Below are positions 38,883 through 46,654 of a DNA stretch of 64,000 nucleotides, piece after piece. Each line of letters starts with the position of its first letter. Position 1 is the first letter of the stretch. The translations under genes were made by a program, and so were the position numbers. A model generated the notes under the pieces. The model did not search any database. It saw only the letters and a program-made list of their open reading frames with translations, and was not told the origin of the DNA. This DNA is from Variovorax boronicumulans (GTDB lineage: Bacteria; Pseudomonadota; Gammaproteobacteria; Burkholderiales; Burkholderiaceae_C), in assembly GCF_007677875.1 (NCBI RefSeq), contig NZ_VEDO01000015.1, forward strand, positions 82,082 to 146,081. Reading direction: 5' to 3'.

Positions 38883-39905
38883 TCACTTCGGCAAGGCCTC
38901 CACCTCCCGGGTCCAGCGGTCGATCAGCCGCTTGCGCTCGGCCGACTTGCCGTACTTCTCGAAGTCGTACTTGATGAGCTTGACGCTGTCGATGGCGGGA
39001 ATGCGCGGGTCGGGCTTGAAGGTGCGGTTGGCCGGCGTCTGGTAGCTGCCGACCGTGGCACCGATGGCCTGGCCGGCCGGGCCCATGAGCCAGTCATAGT
39101 ACTTCTGCGCGTTGGCCTTGTTGCGCGCACCCTTCACGAGCGCGATGCCGCCGATCTCATAGCTCGTGCCCTCGCAGGGCGCGGCGGTCTTCACGGGGTA
39201 CTTGTCGAGCTTCCACTTCTCGAAGTTGAAGGCGAAGGTCACGCCGATCGCCACCTCGCCCTTGGCCACGTTGGGCGCCTGGGCCTGGCCGCTGCGCGTG
39301 TACTGGGTCACGTTGCGGTGCAGTTTCTTGAGGTAGTCGAAGGCGGCGTCCTCGCCCATCTGCTGCACCAGGCCGGCGATGACGGTGTAGGCCGTGCCGC
39401 TGGAGGCCGGGTGAGAGATCTCGATCTCGCCCTTGTATTCGGGCTTGATCAGGTCGGCCCAGCACTTGGGCTCGGGCAGGCCCTTCTTCTTGAGCAGCTC
39501 GGTGTTGTAGCCGAAGCCGATGGTGCTGGTGTAAAAGCCCCCGACCTGGTTGCCGCTCATGGCGTACTGGCGCACGGACCATTCGTGCAGGTCGTTGATG
39601 TAGGCGGGGCGGTAGGCATCGAGCAGGCCCACCTCGGCGGCCTGCAGGAAAGGGTCGCCGGTGCCGCCCCACCAGATGTCGGTCTTGGGATTCTGCGCTT
39701 CAGCGCGCAGCTGGGCCCCGATCTCGCCCGTGCCCTTGTGCGCCTGGTTGACCTTGATGCCGGTCTGGCGCGTGAACGCGGCGGCGGCGGCCTCGCACCA
39801 GGGCGCGTCGGTACTGCACAGCGCATTGACCACGCCCTGGGCCTGGGCGCCCGTGGCGAGGGCAGCGATGGCCAAGGCGGGGAGGGTGCGGATGAAGAGG
39901 GGCAT
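38883..39905 (-). CDS. Iron(III)-type ABC transporter substrate-binding protein, solitary
   Basis: A 340-residue periplasmic protein. The start at 39905 gives a clean signal peptide (LPALAIAALATGAQA, cleavage near AQA-QG) and AGGAG lies 6 bases upstream. The mature sequence follows the Fbp/AfuA/PotD-like fold: FTRQTGIKVNQAHKGTGE, NPKTDIWWGGTGDPF, GFYTSTIGFGYNTELL, EIGGIALVKGARNKANAQ. Relatives bind ferric iron, phosphonates or polyamines. No permease or ATPase lies beside it, so it either borrows a transporter encoded elsewhere or serves a sensor. Substrate specificity is not settled by sequence. Confidence 0.83.
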   Translation of the reverse strand: MPLFIRTLPALAIAALATGAQAQGVVNALCSTDAPWCEAAAAAFTRQTGIKVNQAHKGTGEIGAQLRAEAQNPKTDIWWGGTGDPFLQAAEVGLLDAYRPAYINDLHEWSVRQYAMSGNQVGGFYTSTIGFGYNTELLKKKGLPEPKCWADLIKPEYKGEIEISHPASSGTAYTVIAGLVQQMGEDAAFDYLKKLHRNVTQYTRSGQAQAPNVAKGEVAIGVTFAFNFEKWKLDKYPVKTAAPCEGTSYEIGGIALVKGARNKANAQKYYDWLMGPAGQAIGATVGSYQTPANRTFKPDPRIPAIDSVKLIKYDFEKYGKSAERKRLIDRWTREVEALPK

Positions 39906-39985
39906 GCGATCTCCTGTCGTTGTGTCGGTGCGGGCCATTGTGGGATGGCCCGGCCGCGCATGCCCTCCGGGTTTTCAGCCAGCGT

Positions 39986-40360
39986 TCAACCCGCCTGCGG
40001 CACCAGGTCCAGGAAGCCGCTGACCTCGGCCAGCCGGCCGTCGCCCGCAAGCAGCGCGAAGTCCGTGCCCTTGGCCACGGCGGTGGCTGCATCGGGGCCC
40101 AGCGTCCAGCGAAAGCGCAGGCGCTCGCCATGGCCGTCGGCCGCGCCATCGAGGTGAAAGCGCAGGCCGCCGAACTGCTGCTGCGCCGCGCCGATCATCT
40201 GGTCCAGTGCCGCGTGGCCCTGGGCCTGCATGAGCGGGTCGGTGTAGCGCGCGTCGGGCGCGAAGGCCTGCGCGATCGCCGCGGCGCGCGCGGCGCCGGT
40301 GGCGTTCCAGGCGGCGATGTACTGCTGGGCGATGGCCTGGTAGTCGAGGGCGGTGTTCAT
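39986..40360 (-). CDS. NTF2/SnoaL-like small protein
   Basis: A 124-residue protein with the cone-shaped NTF2-like fold pattern: an N-terminal helix pair (DYQAIAQQYIAAWNATG), FAPDARYTDP, a central helix (GHAALDQMIGAAQQQF) and C-terminal strands ending VSGFLDLVPQAG. Members are polyketide cyclases, isomerases or simple ligand binders; no catalytic residues point to a reaction. The start at 40360 has AGGAG about 10 bases upstream. It follows ureD by about 105 bases on the same strand; no functional link is evident. Confidence 0.8.
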   Translation of the reverse strand: MNTALDYQAIAQQYIAAWNATGAARAAAIAQAFAPDARYTDPLMQAQGHAALDQMIGAAQQQFGGLRFHLDGAADGHGERLRFRWTLGPDAATAVAKGTDFALLAGDGRLAEVSGFLDLVPQAG

Positions 40361-40465
40361 GGACAGGGTCTCCTGCGTTGCGGCGTTCCACCGTGGAACG
40401 CCATGGCGCAAGAGTAGGGCGCGGCCCGCGTGCAGGCCATGACCTGGCAGGTCATGGCGGCGCGG

Positions 40466-41296
40466 CTACATGGCCCAGATGCGTGGCGGCGTGGCCGGCA
40501 GCTGCCAGCAGGCGCCGCGCCAAGCGGCCCAGATCTGCTTCATGAGGCCCATGGCCGGCTCGACCACGGGCGCCAGCGCACGCACCACGATCACCTGCGC
40601 GTTCGGGCTGGTGGCGCCGGCCGTGGCGCGCAGCGCGTGGGCGTCGATCACGGCGCGCGCAGCGTCCAGTATCTGCTCGCGCCGGCCGCGCGCGAGCTTG
40701 TCGCCACTGGCGAAGAACAGCGTGGCGATGCAGCGCTGGCCGGCCAGGCCGAGCGGGCTATCGAGCAGCAGGGCGTCGTCGGCCGCGATGCGCGCGCGCT
40801 CGAGCCAGACGCCGGGGAGTTCCAGGTGCTGGCGCAGCTGGCCTTGGGTGAAGGGCTTGCCGGCATGCGGCAGGCCCAGCGCGGTGATGTCCCAGCCGAT
40901 GAGTTCGGCGCCCGGCGCGAGCTGCAGGCGGAGCCGGTTCTCGGCCAAGCACTCGTCGTAGCACAGCGTCTCGGCCGGCAGCCATTCGAAGCGCGCGCCG
41001 GGGGCCAGCTTGAGCTCCGTGCGCTGTGCGGCGGTCTCGCCCGCGCTGCGGTAAAAGCGCGCCGCGCCCGGGGTGGTCACCAGGCCATGCGCGCCTTCGC
41101 CCACGCCGATGTCGATGTCCAGCACGTCGCCTCCCACGAGGCCGCCCGGCGGATGCACGAGCACGTTGTGGCAGATGCTCTCGCGCTCCGGATAAAGGCT
41201 TTGCAGCACGCGCAGCGGGCCCTGATGGCGGTGGCGCGCAACGCTGCGGCCGGCTTCCAAGCGGTAGTCCAGCGCCAGGCTGGCATGCCAGGCCAT
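40466..41296 (-). CDS. ureD: Urease accessory protein UreD
   Basis: A 276-residue protein of normal UreD length with family signatures: RHRHQGPLRVLQSLYPE, VHPPGGLVGGDVLDIDI, ALVTTPGAARFYRS-like LVTTPGAARFYRSAG, FEWLPAETLCYDECLAE and the C-terminal LMKQIWAAWR. UreD with UreF and UreG delivers nickel to the apo-urease. It is unusual here because no urease structural genes or other accessory genes lie near it: upstream is opgD (4 bases away) and downstream an NTF2-like gene. The protein looks intact, so a working urease locus elsewhere would be needed. Confidence 0.9.
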   Translation of the reverse strand: MAWHASLALDYRLEAGRSVARHRHQGPLRVLQSLYPERESICHNVLVHPPGGLVGGDVLDIDIGVGEGAHGLVTTPGAARFYRSAGETAAQRTELKLAPGARFEWLPAETLCYDECLAENRLRLQLAPGAELIGWDITALGLPHAGKPFTQGQLRQHLELPGVWLERARIAADDALLLDSPLGLAGQRCIATLFFASGDKLARGRREQILDAARAVIDAHALRATAGATSPNAQVIVVRALAPVVEPAMGLMKQIWAAWRGACWQLPATPPRIWAM

Positions 41297-41300
41297 GGTT

Positions 41301-42893
41301 TCAGGGCAGCAGTTGGTACAGCCAGGTCTCGGAGAGCGTCTGGTCGCCCAGCTTGAGGAACAGCCGCAGGTCCACCGGCCCGTTGCCCTCGGGCGTGTAG
41401 TCGAACTGGGCGCGCCAGTGGCCGGCCACGTTGTTCGGCACGGCCTCGGTGAAGACGTAGGAGAAGCTGCCGCGCGGGGCGCTCAGCACGGCCTCGGGCT
41501 TGACGCCGAACGGCACGTTGGCCAGCGGTCCGCCCAGGAACTCGACCATGAACTTGCGCACGCCCTGCGGCCGCGGCTGGCCCGGCACACCGCCGCGGCC
41601 GATGCGCGTGGCCACACAGCGCGCCAGCGGCGAGGGGAAAGGTTCATCCGCAACCCAGTGCAGGCGGTAGCGCAGGTCGTAGCTGGCGCCTGCCTTGGCC
41701 GGCGCCTTGGGCACCCAGAAGGCGCCGATGTTGTCGTGGATCTCGTCGTCCGTCGGAATCTCGACGAGCTCGACCGCGCCTTCGCCGAAGTCAGACAGCG
41801 GCTCCACCCACAGGCTGGGGCGCTTGTCGTAGTTCACGCCGTCCAGGTAGTGGTCGAAGTTGCGGTCACGCTGCATCAGGCCGAAGCCCTTGGGAGATTT
41901 GTCGCCGAAGGCCGAGATGCCCGTGAACGCGGGGTTGTTGAGCGGGCGCCAGATGCGCTCACCGCCACCGGTCCACAGCGCCAGGCCGTCGGAGTCGTGC
42001 ACCTCGGGACGCCAGTCGATGCCAGTGGGCTTGAGCTTGTCCGAGTACCAGTACATCGACGTCAGCGGCACCAGGCCCAGGCGCGCCACGTCCTGCCGCA
42101 GGAACAGCTTGCAATCGATGTCCATGGTCACGGCCTGGTCGCGCCGCATCTGGAAGCGGTAGGCACCCGCGATGCTGGGGCCTTCGAGCAGGGCGTAGAC
42201 CACCACCGTGTTGCTGCCCTCGGCGGGCGGCTCGAACCAGACCCGCGTGAAGGCCGGGAACTCTTCGTTCTTGCCGTTCACCGCCACGTCCAGGGCCACG
42301 CCGCGCGCCGACAGGCCGTACTGGTACAGGCCGCCGATGGCGCGGAAGTACGAGGCGCCCAGGAAGGCGACCCAGTCGTTGCCCTGCCAGGGCAGCTTGG
42401 CCTGGTCGCCCAGCCTGCTCTCCTGGAAGCGAAAGCCCGCGAAGCCCGCGCCGGGGGGCAGGGCCTTGGCCGGGCTGTCCGCCGGCATCTCGAAGTAGGC
42501 CGGGTCGTAGAGGATCTCGCGGCCGCGCGCGCCGCTGCCGGCCGTGTCCAGCACGTGCATGTGCACGGGCGTCTGGAAGTAGCGGCCCATGTGGAAGAAG
42601 GTCACCGGGAAGGGGCCGGGCCCATCCTTGAACAGCGCGAAGTCTGTCTTGAACTTGAGCTTGCCGTGCGCGTCGTAGTCGATGCGCTCGAGCACATCGG
42701 CTGGCAGCGGTGGCGGTGGTGCGTGGGGCTTGGCCGCCAGCGCGCGTGCGCGCGTGACCAATTGTTCGAACGAGAACGGCGCGGCCGGGCCGAGCTTCAG
42801 GCCGGCCTGGGCCATCGCCTGCGGCGATAGCCCCAGCACGGCCAGCGCGGCGGTGGTGCCGCCGGCGGTGAGAAGGGTTCTGCGGTGCAACAT
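41301..42893 (-). CDS. opgD: Periplasmic glucan biosynthesis protein OpgD/MdoG family
   Basis: A 530-residue exported protein. The N-terminus HRRTLLTAGGTTAALAVLGL carries a twin-arginine signal, as in E. coli OpgD. The body matches the MdoG/OpgG/OpgD fold: YFQTPVHMHVLD, ASYFRAIGGLYQYGLSARG, MYWYSDKLKPTGIDWRPEVHDSDGLALW, RPLNNPAFTGIS and FGLMQRDRNFDHYLDG. The family trims or modifies osmoregulated periplasmic glucans. The glucosyltransferase opgH is not adjacent. It is 4 bases upstream of ureD, so the two may share a transcript despite unrelated roles. Confidence 0.9.
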   Translation of the reverse strand: MLHRRTLLTAGGTTAALAVLGLSPQAMAQAGLKLGPAAPFSFEQLVTRARALAAKPHAPPPPLPADVLERIDYDAHGKLKFKTDFALFKDGPGPFPVTFFHMGRYFQTPVHMHVLDTAGSGARGREILYDPAYFEMPADSPAKALPPGAGFAGFRFQESRLGDQAKLPWQGNDWVAFLGASYFRAIGGLYQYGLSARGVALDVAVNGKNEEFPAFTRVWFEPPAEGSNTVVVYALLEGPSIAGAYRFQMRRDQAVTMDIDCKLFLRQDVARLGLVPLTSMYWYSDKLKPTGIDWRPEVHDSDGLALWTGGGERIWRPLNNPAFTGISAFGDKSPKGFGLMQRDRNFDHYLDGVNYDKRPSLWVEPLSDFGEGAVELVEIPTDDEIHDNIGAFWVPKAPAKAGASYDLRYRLHWVADEPFPSPLARCVATRIGRGGVPGQPRPQGVRKFMVEFLGGPLANVPFGVKPEAVLSAPRGSFSYVFTEAVPNNVAGHWRAQFDYTPEGNGPVDLRLFLKLGDQTLSETWLYQLLP

Positions 42894-43031
42894 CGCGCCG
42901 AATGTACCGGAGCCGCACGCCCGGTCCGAAGGGCCTGCGTCAGATGGGCGATTGGGCCACGCGGCGCTGCGGCCTGCGCCTACACACCCCGCGCCAGGGC
43001 GGCGTGCAGTCGTGGCGAAGCGGTGGCGCGA

Positions 43032-43301
43032 TCAGTCTTCCAGGCTGTCGCGCCGGCCGCGCTGCAGCGGGGCTTCTGGTGGCGGTACCGCACTGCGCAA
43101 GGCCGATTCGCCACGCTCGGTGAGGCCGAAGATCACAGCCTCGCCCTCTTCGCCGAAGGCGGTGTTCAGCGGCCCCAGCGGGACCGAGGCGGTGATGTAC
43201 TCGGCGGCCTTGAGCACGCGCACCTTGTCGACATCGCTGGCCTTGCGAACCAGCAAAGGAAAACGGGCCCTTTCGAGCCGGGCGAGATAGTCCAGCGGCA
43301 T
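43032..43301 (-). CDS. Small hypothetical protein
   Basis: An 89-residue soluble protein of unknown function. The first 65 residues look folded (LDYLARLERARFPLLVRKA, DKVRVLKAAEYITASVPLGP, GEAVIFGLTERGESAL); the last 20 are Pro/Arg-rich and probably disordered. GGAGGA sits just before the ATG, which strongly supports translation. No neighbour suggests a role. The 5' gap to opgD (about 140 bases) shows no other feature. Confidence 0.72.
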   Translation of the reverse strand: MPLDYLARLERARFPLLVRKASDVDKVRVLKAAEYITASVPLGPLNTAFGEEGEAVIFGLTERGESALRSAVPPPEAPLQRGRRDSLED

Positions 43302-43407
43302 GGGTTCCTCCGTCAGCGCGTTGTCAGCCGATTGTGCGGGCGGCCGGATCGCTGGACGTGAATTTTTGTGTAACGGCCTTGTTGCGGGTGGGCCAATGCG
43401 CGCCGGC

Positions 43408-43884
43408 TCAGCGCGTCTGCCAGAAGCCTGTGTGCGTGGCGACCATCTCCGCTTCCACCGCGAGGACGGGGCCGACCACGGCCACCGCGCGCTGCCCGCG
43501 CGCGAAGACCTCGCGGCAGGGCAAGGACAGCGTGGGGTTCTCGGGATGGTCGCCGGTCAGCGCAAACAGGGCGGTCTCCTCGGCACCGTAGACCACGCGG
43601 CCGATGCCGGCCCAGTAGATGGTGCCAGCGCACATGGCGCAGGGCTCGAAGGTGGTGACCAGCGTGCACTGCGCCAGGTAGGCGCCGGGGTAGTTGGCCG
43701 CCGCGTGGCGCGCGAGCGTGGACTCGGCGTGGTTGACGGTGTCGATGTTGCCCTGCTCGGCCAGCACGGTCTCGCCGTCGGGCGCGACGAGCAGCGCGCC
43801 GAAGGGATGCCGGCCCATGGCCATGGCGCGCCGCGCGACCTGGTCGGCGCGGCGCAACGCGCGGATCGTCTGCTCCGGGCTCAT
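43408..43884 (-). CDS. CDA-fold nucleobase/nucleoside deaminase
   Basis: A 158-residue zinc deaminase of the cytidine/tRNA-adenosine superfamily. Zinc ligands are His52, Cys82 and Cys85 with catalytic Glu54 (NHAES and PCAMC). The length and the HPFGALLV and ETALFALTGDHPENPTL context fit stand-alone guanine or related nucleobase deaminases such as B. subtilis GuaD rather than TadA. The ATG overlaps the permease stop by 4 bases, so the enzyme is coupled to the ABC importer and probably acts on what it brings in. A second, unrelated guanine deaminase is encoded at 57.5 kb. Confidence 0.83.
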   Translation of the reverse strand: MSPEQTIRALRRADQVARRAMAMGRHPFGALLVAPDGETVLAEQGNIDTVNHAESTLARHAAANYPGAYLAQCTLVTTFEPCAMCAGTIYWAGIGRVVYGAEETALFALTGDHPENPTLSLPCREVFARGQRAVAVVGPVLAVEAEMVATHTGFWQTR

Positions 43885-44648
43885 GCGTTCTGGCTGCCGC
43901 GGTGCGCCCAGCCCGTCGTGTGCTTCTCGACATAGCTGAACAATTCGTACATCAGCATGGCCATCGCGCCGACCACGAGCAGGCCGGCGAAGGCCAGGCC
44001 CATCTGCATGGAGGAGCCCGCCGAGATCAGCAGGTAGCCGATGCCCTCGTTGGCCGCCGTCATCTCCGACACCGTGGTGCCCACGAAGGCCAGTGTGATC
44101 GCCACCTTGAGCGAGCCGTAGAAGTAGGGCAGCGAGCGCGGCAGGCCGACCTTGACCAGCACGTCCCAGCGCTTGGCGCCCAGCACGCGCAGCACGTCTT
44201 CGAGCTCCGGCTCCAGCGTGGCCAGGCCCGTGGCGATGTTGACCATGATGGGAAAGAAGCTGATCAGGAAGGCCGTCAGGATGGCCGGCCCGATGCCGAT
44301 GCCGAACCACACCACAAGGATGGGCACGAAGGCGGCTTTGGGCAGGGCATTGAAGGCCGTCATGAGCGGATAGACCGCGGCATAGGCCAGCCGCGAGGAA
44401 CCGATCACGAAGCCCAGCAGCACCCCGACCACGATGGCGAGACCGAAGCCCGCCATCGTGACCCAGAAGGTGCGCCAGGCATGGCCCGCGATGATGGTCT
44501 TGAACTCCCAGAACTGCTCCCAGATCCGCAGCGGGCTCGGGAAGATGAACTCCGACACGTTGAAGGCCGCGCACAGGATCTGCCACAGCGCGACGACGAC
44601 GAACAGCAGCAGCCAGGGCGACCAGGCTTCGACGACTTTCTTGTTCAT
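43881..44648 (-). CDS. ABC importer permease (nitrate/sulfonate/thiamine-precursor family)
   Basis: A 255-residue inner-membrane permease with about six helices. The coupling loop that docks the ATPase is visible as ELEDVLRVLGAKRWDVLVKVGLP, and the core has FNALPKAAFVPILVVWFGIGIGP, typical of the SsuC/TauC/ThiX group. Both ends overlap neighbouring genes by 4 bases (ATGA). It forms the transport channel with the ATPase and binding protein encoded just upstream. Confidence 0.88.
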   Translation of the reverse strand: MNKKVVEAWSPWLLLFVVVALWQILCAAFNVSEFIFPSPLRIWEQFWEFKTIIAGHAWRTFWVTMAGFGLAIVVGVLLGFVIGSSRLAYAAVYPLMTAFNALPKAAFVPILVVWFGIGIGPAILTAFLISFFPIMVNIATGLATLEPELEDVLRVLGAKRWDVLVKVGLPRSLPYFYGSLKVAITLAFVGTTVSEMTAANEGIGYLLISAGSSMQMGLAFAGLLVVGAMAMLMYELFSYVEKHTTGWAHRGSQNA

Positions 44649-45481
44649 TGCGGCAGTGCGTTCTCGGAAGGTTTGGCTGCGCCGCTGCGGATCGCGCCGA
44701 TGTGGCTGCGCAGCTCGAGCACGATGTCGGTGAACTCCTTGGTGTAGGTGATCTCGAGTTCGCGCGGGCGCGGCAGCTCGATCTCGCGCTTGACCACGAA
44801 GCGGCCCGGGCTCTTGCTCATCACGTAGACCGTGTCTGCCAGGAACACCGATTCGCGCAGGTCGTGCGTGACGAGGATCACGTTGAACTGCTGCTCGGTC
44901 CAGAGGTCGCGCAGGATGCACCAGAGCTCCTCGCGCGTGAACGCGTCGAGCGCGCCGAAGGGCTCGTCGAGCAGCAGCATCTTGGGCTCGTGGATCAGCG
45001 CGCGGCAGATGCTGGCGCGCTGCTGCATGCCGCCCGACAGTTGCCAGGGGAACTTGTCTTCGTAGCCGGCCAGGCCCACCTTCTGCAGCAGCCGGCGGGC
45101 GCGGTCCTCGTACTCCTTTCGCTTTTGCTTGAACGTGGAGCGGTAGGGCTCGACGATCTCCAGCGGCAGCAGCACGTTGTCCACGGTGGTGCGCCAGGGC
45201 AGCAGCGAGGAGGCCTGGAAGGCCATGCCCGAGATCTTGAGCGGGCCCGTGACGGGCTGGCCGTCGATGAAGATCTTGCCCATGGAGGGCATCCGCAGGC
45301 CCGTGGTCAGCTTCATGAAGGTCGACTTGCCGCAGCCCGAGGGCCCGACGATTGCGATGAACTCGCCCTTGCGGACCTTCAGGTCGATGGCTTCGACGGC
45401 GAAGTGGTTCTCGCGCAGCAACTGCTCGTTGTAGGCGAGCCAGACATCGCGAAAGTCGACGAACGGGGTGTCCTCCGCCAT
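44645..45481 (-). CDS. ABC importer ATP-binding protein
   Basis: A 278-residue ABC ATPase. Walker A is GPSGCGKST, the Q-loop follows in AFQASSLLPWRT, the signature is LSGGMQQRASICRAL, Walker B is MLLLDEPFGALD and the H-loop is VTHDLRES. It belongs to the SsuB/TauB/ThiZ group and energises the adjacent permease. Its ATG shares a base with the stop of the binding-protein gene (TGATG), and its end overlaps the permease start, so the three are one translational unit. Confidence 0.9.
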   Translation of the reverse strand: MAEDTPFVDFRDVWLAYNEQLLRENHFAVEAIDLKVRKGEFIAIVGPSGCGKSTFMKLTTGLRMPSMGKIFIDGQPVTGPLKISGMAFQASSLLPWRTTVDNVLLPLEIVEPYRSTFKQKRKEYEDRARRLLQKVGLAGYEDKFPWQLSGGMQQRASICRALIHEPKMLLLDEPFGALDAFTREELWCILRDLWTEQQFNVILVTHDLRESVFLADTVYVMSKSPGRFVVKREIELPRPRELEITYTKEFTDIVLELRSHIGAIRSGAAKPSENALPQ

Positions 45482-46518
45482 CACTTCTTGGCCGGCGGCA
45501 ACACGTTGAGCTCGGCCGCGCTGGGCAGGAAGCTGGCGTTCCAGACCGCCTCGGGGTTCACGCGCGTCTTGGTGCCGAAGGCGTCGGACACCTGCGAGGC
45601 CATCAGCGACAGCCGGCCGGGGTTGACCTGGCCGAAGCCCTCGGCGCGCGCGTTCGGGCTGGCGATCACGGTGTCGATGGCCAGTTGGAGCCGGCGCGTT
45701 TCCAACGGCACGTTGACGATGCCATCGCGGGCCTTGACGTACTCGATGGCCGCCGGCGGGTTGGCCATGACCTCCTTGGCGCCCTTGGCGAAGGCGACCA
45801 GGAAGGCCTTCACCGCGGCCGGGTTCTCTTTGACCATCTTGGGCGAGGCGATGATGACATTGCCATACAGCTTCACCCCGTATTGCGGGTAGGGGAGCAC
45901 CACCACATCCTCGACCTTGGCACCGCGCGCCTCCAGGTTCAAGAGCGAGGTGAAGGTGAAACCCGTGATGGCGTCGATGTCGCCGCGCACCAGCATGGTC
46001 TCGCGCAGCGGCGGGTCCATCGCGGTCCACTGCACGTTGCCCACGTTGTTAGCCTTGGCGAAGATCGGGAAGGCGCGGCGGCCGGCGTCGAACACGGGCG
46101 CGCCGAGCTTCTTGCCGGTCAGGTCGGCCGGAGTCTTGATGCCGCTCTTCTTGAGCGCCATGACCGATGCCGGCGTGTCGTTGTAGACCATCATGACCGC
46201 GACGGGCTTGTTCGGCGCGTCGGGGTTGTTGGCGTGGAACTCCATGAGCGCGGCCAGGTCGGCGAAACCCATGTCGTAAGCGCCCGAGGCCACGCGCGTG
46301 ACGGTGCCGCCCGAGCCGTTGCCCGCGTCGATGCTCACGTCCAGGCCTGCCGCCTTGAAGTAGCCCTTGGCGGCCGGCTGCAGGAACAGCGCAGCAGGGC
46401 CTTCGAAACGCCAGTCGAGCTGGAACTTGATTGGCGTGGTCTGGGCCTGGGCGGCCGGCAGGCCCAAGGCGAGGGCGGAGGCGGCAAGGAAGCTCTGGAG
46501 CAGGTGGCGCTTGTTCAT
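45481..46518 (-). CDS. ABC importer substrate-binding protein (NMT1/SsuA-like)
   Basis: A 345-residue exported protein. The start at 46518 gives the signal peptide LLQSFLAASALALGLPAAQA. The mature chain follows the NMT1/SsuA/ThiY pattern: IKFQLDWRFEGPAALFLQPAAKGYF, GSGGTVTRVASGAYDMGFADLAAL, DTPASVMALKKSGIKTPADLTGKKLG and RGDIDAITGFTFTSL. Such proteins bind thiamine precursors, sulfonates or nucleobases. The downstream deaminase and the purine genes nearby suggest a nucleobase-like ligand, which is inference. No riboswitch is evident in the short leader between 46519 and the terminator. Confidence 0.87.
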   Translation of the reverse strand: MNKRHLLQSFLAASALALGLPAAQAQTTPIKFQLDWRFEGPAALFLQPAAKGYFKAAGLDVSIDAGNGSGGTVTRVASGAYDMGFADLAALMEFHANNPDAPNKPVAVMMVYNDTPASVMALKKSGIKTPADLTGKKLGAPVFDAGRRAFPIFAKANNVGNVQWTAMDPPLRETMLVRGDIDAITGFTFTSLLNLEARGAKVEDVVVLPYPQYGVKLYGNVIIASPKMVKENPAAVKAFLVAFAKGAKEVMANPPAAIEYVKARDGIVNVPLETRRLQLAIDTVIASPNARAEGFGQVNPGRLSLMASQVSDAFGTKTRVNPEAVWNASFLPSAAELNVLPPAKK

Positions 46519-46599
46519 CGGTGTCTCGAAGTCGAAAGTGCGCGATTTAAGCAAGTAGGGTGCCTGCACGCCATTGGTGCCAGCCCCGACGACACAAAA

Positions 46600-46635
46600 G
46601 AAAACGCCCCACCATGGGGTCCCATGGTGGGGCGT
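46600..46635 (-). terminator. Strong intrinsic terminator after maeB
   Basis: A 15-bp perfect inverted repeat (46604-46618 with 46621-46635, arms beginning ACGCCCC and ending GGGGCGT) with a 2-base centre is followed on the minus strand by a U-rich run (UUUUCUUUU). It lies 19 bases beyond the maeB stop and ends that transcript before the ABC importer operon, which must therefore have its own promoter in the following 80 bases. Confidence 0.85.
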
Positions 46636-46654
46636 GGCGTGCCGGGATGGTGCG

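Noticed and set aside
46565..46583. A TGGCAC-like sigma-54 motif on the minus strand ahead of the ABC importer operon
   Set aside because: The GG and GC elements are not at the required 10-base spacing; GT stands where GC is needed.
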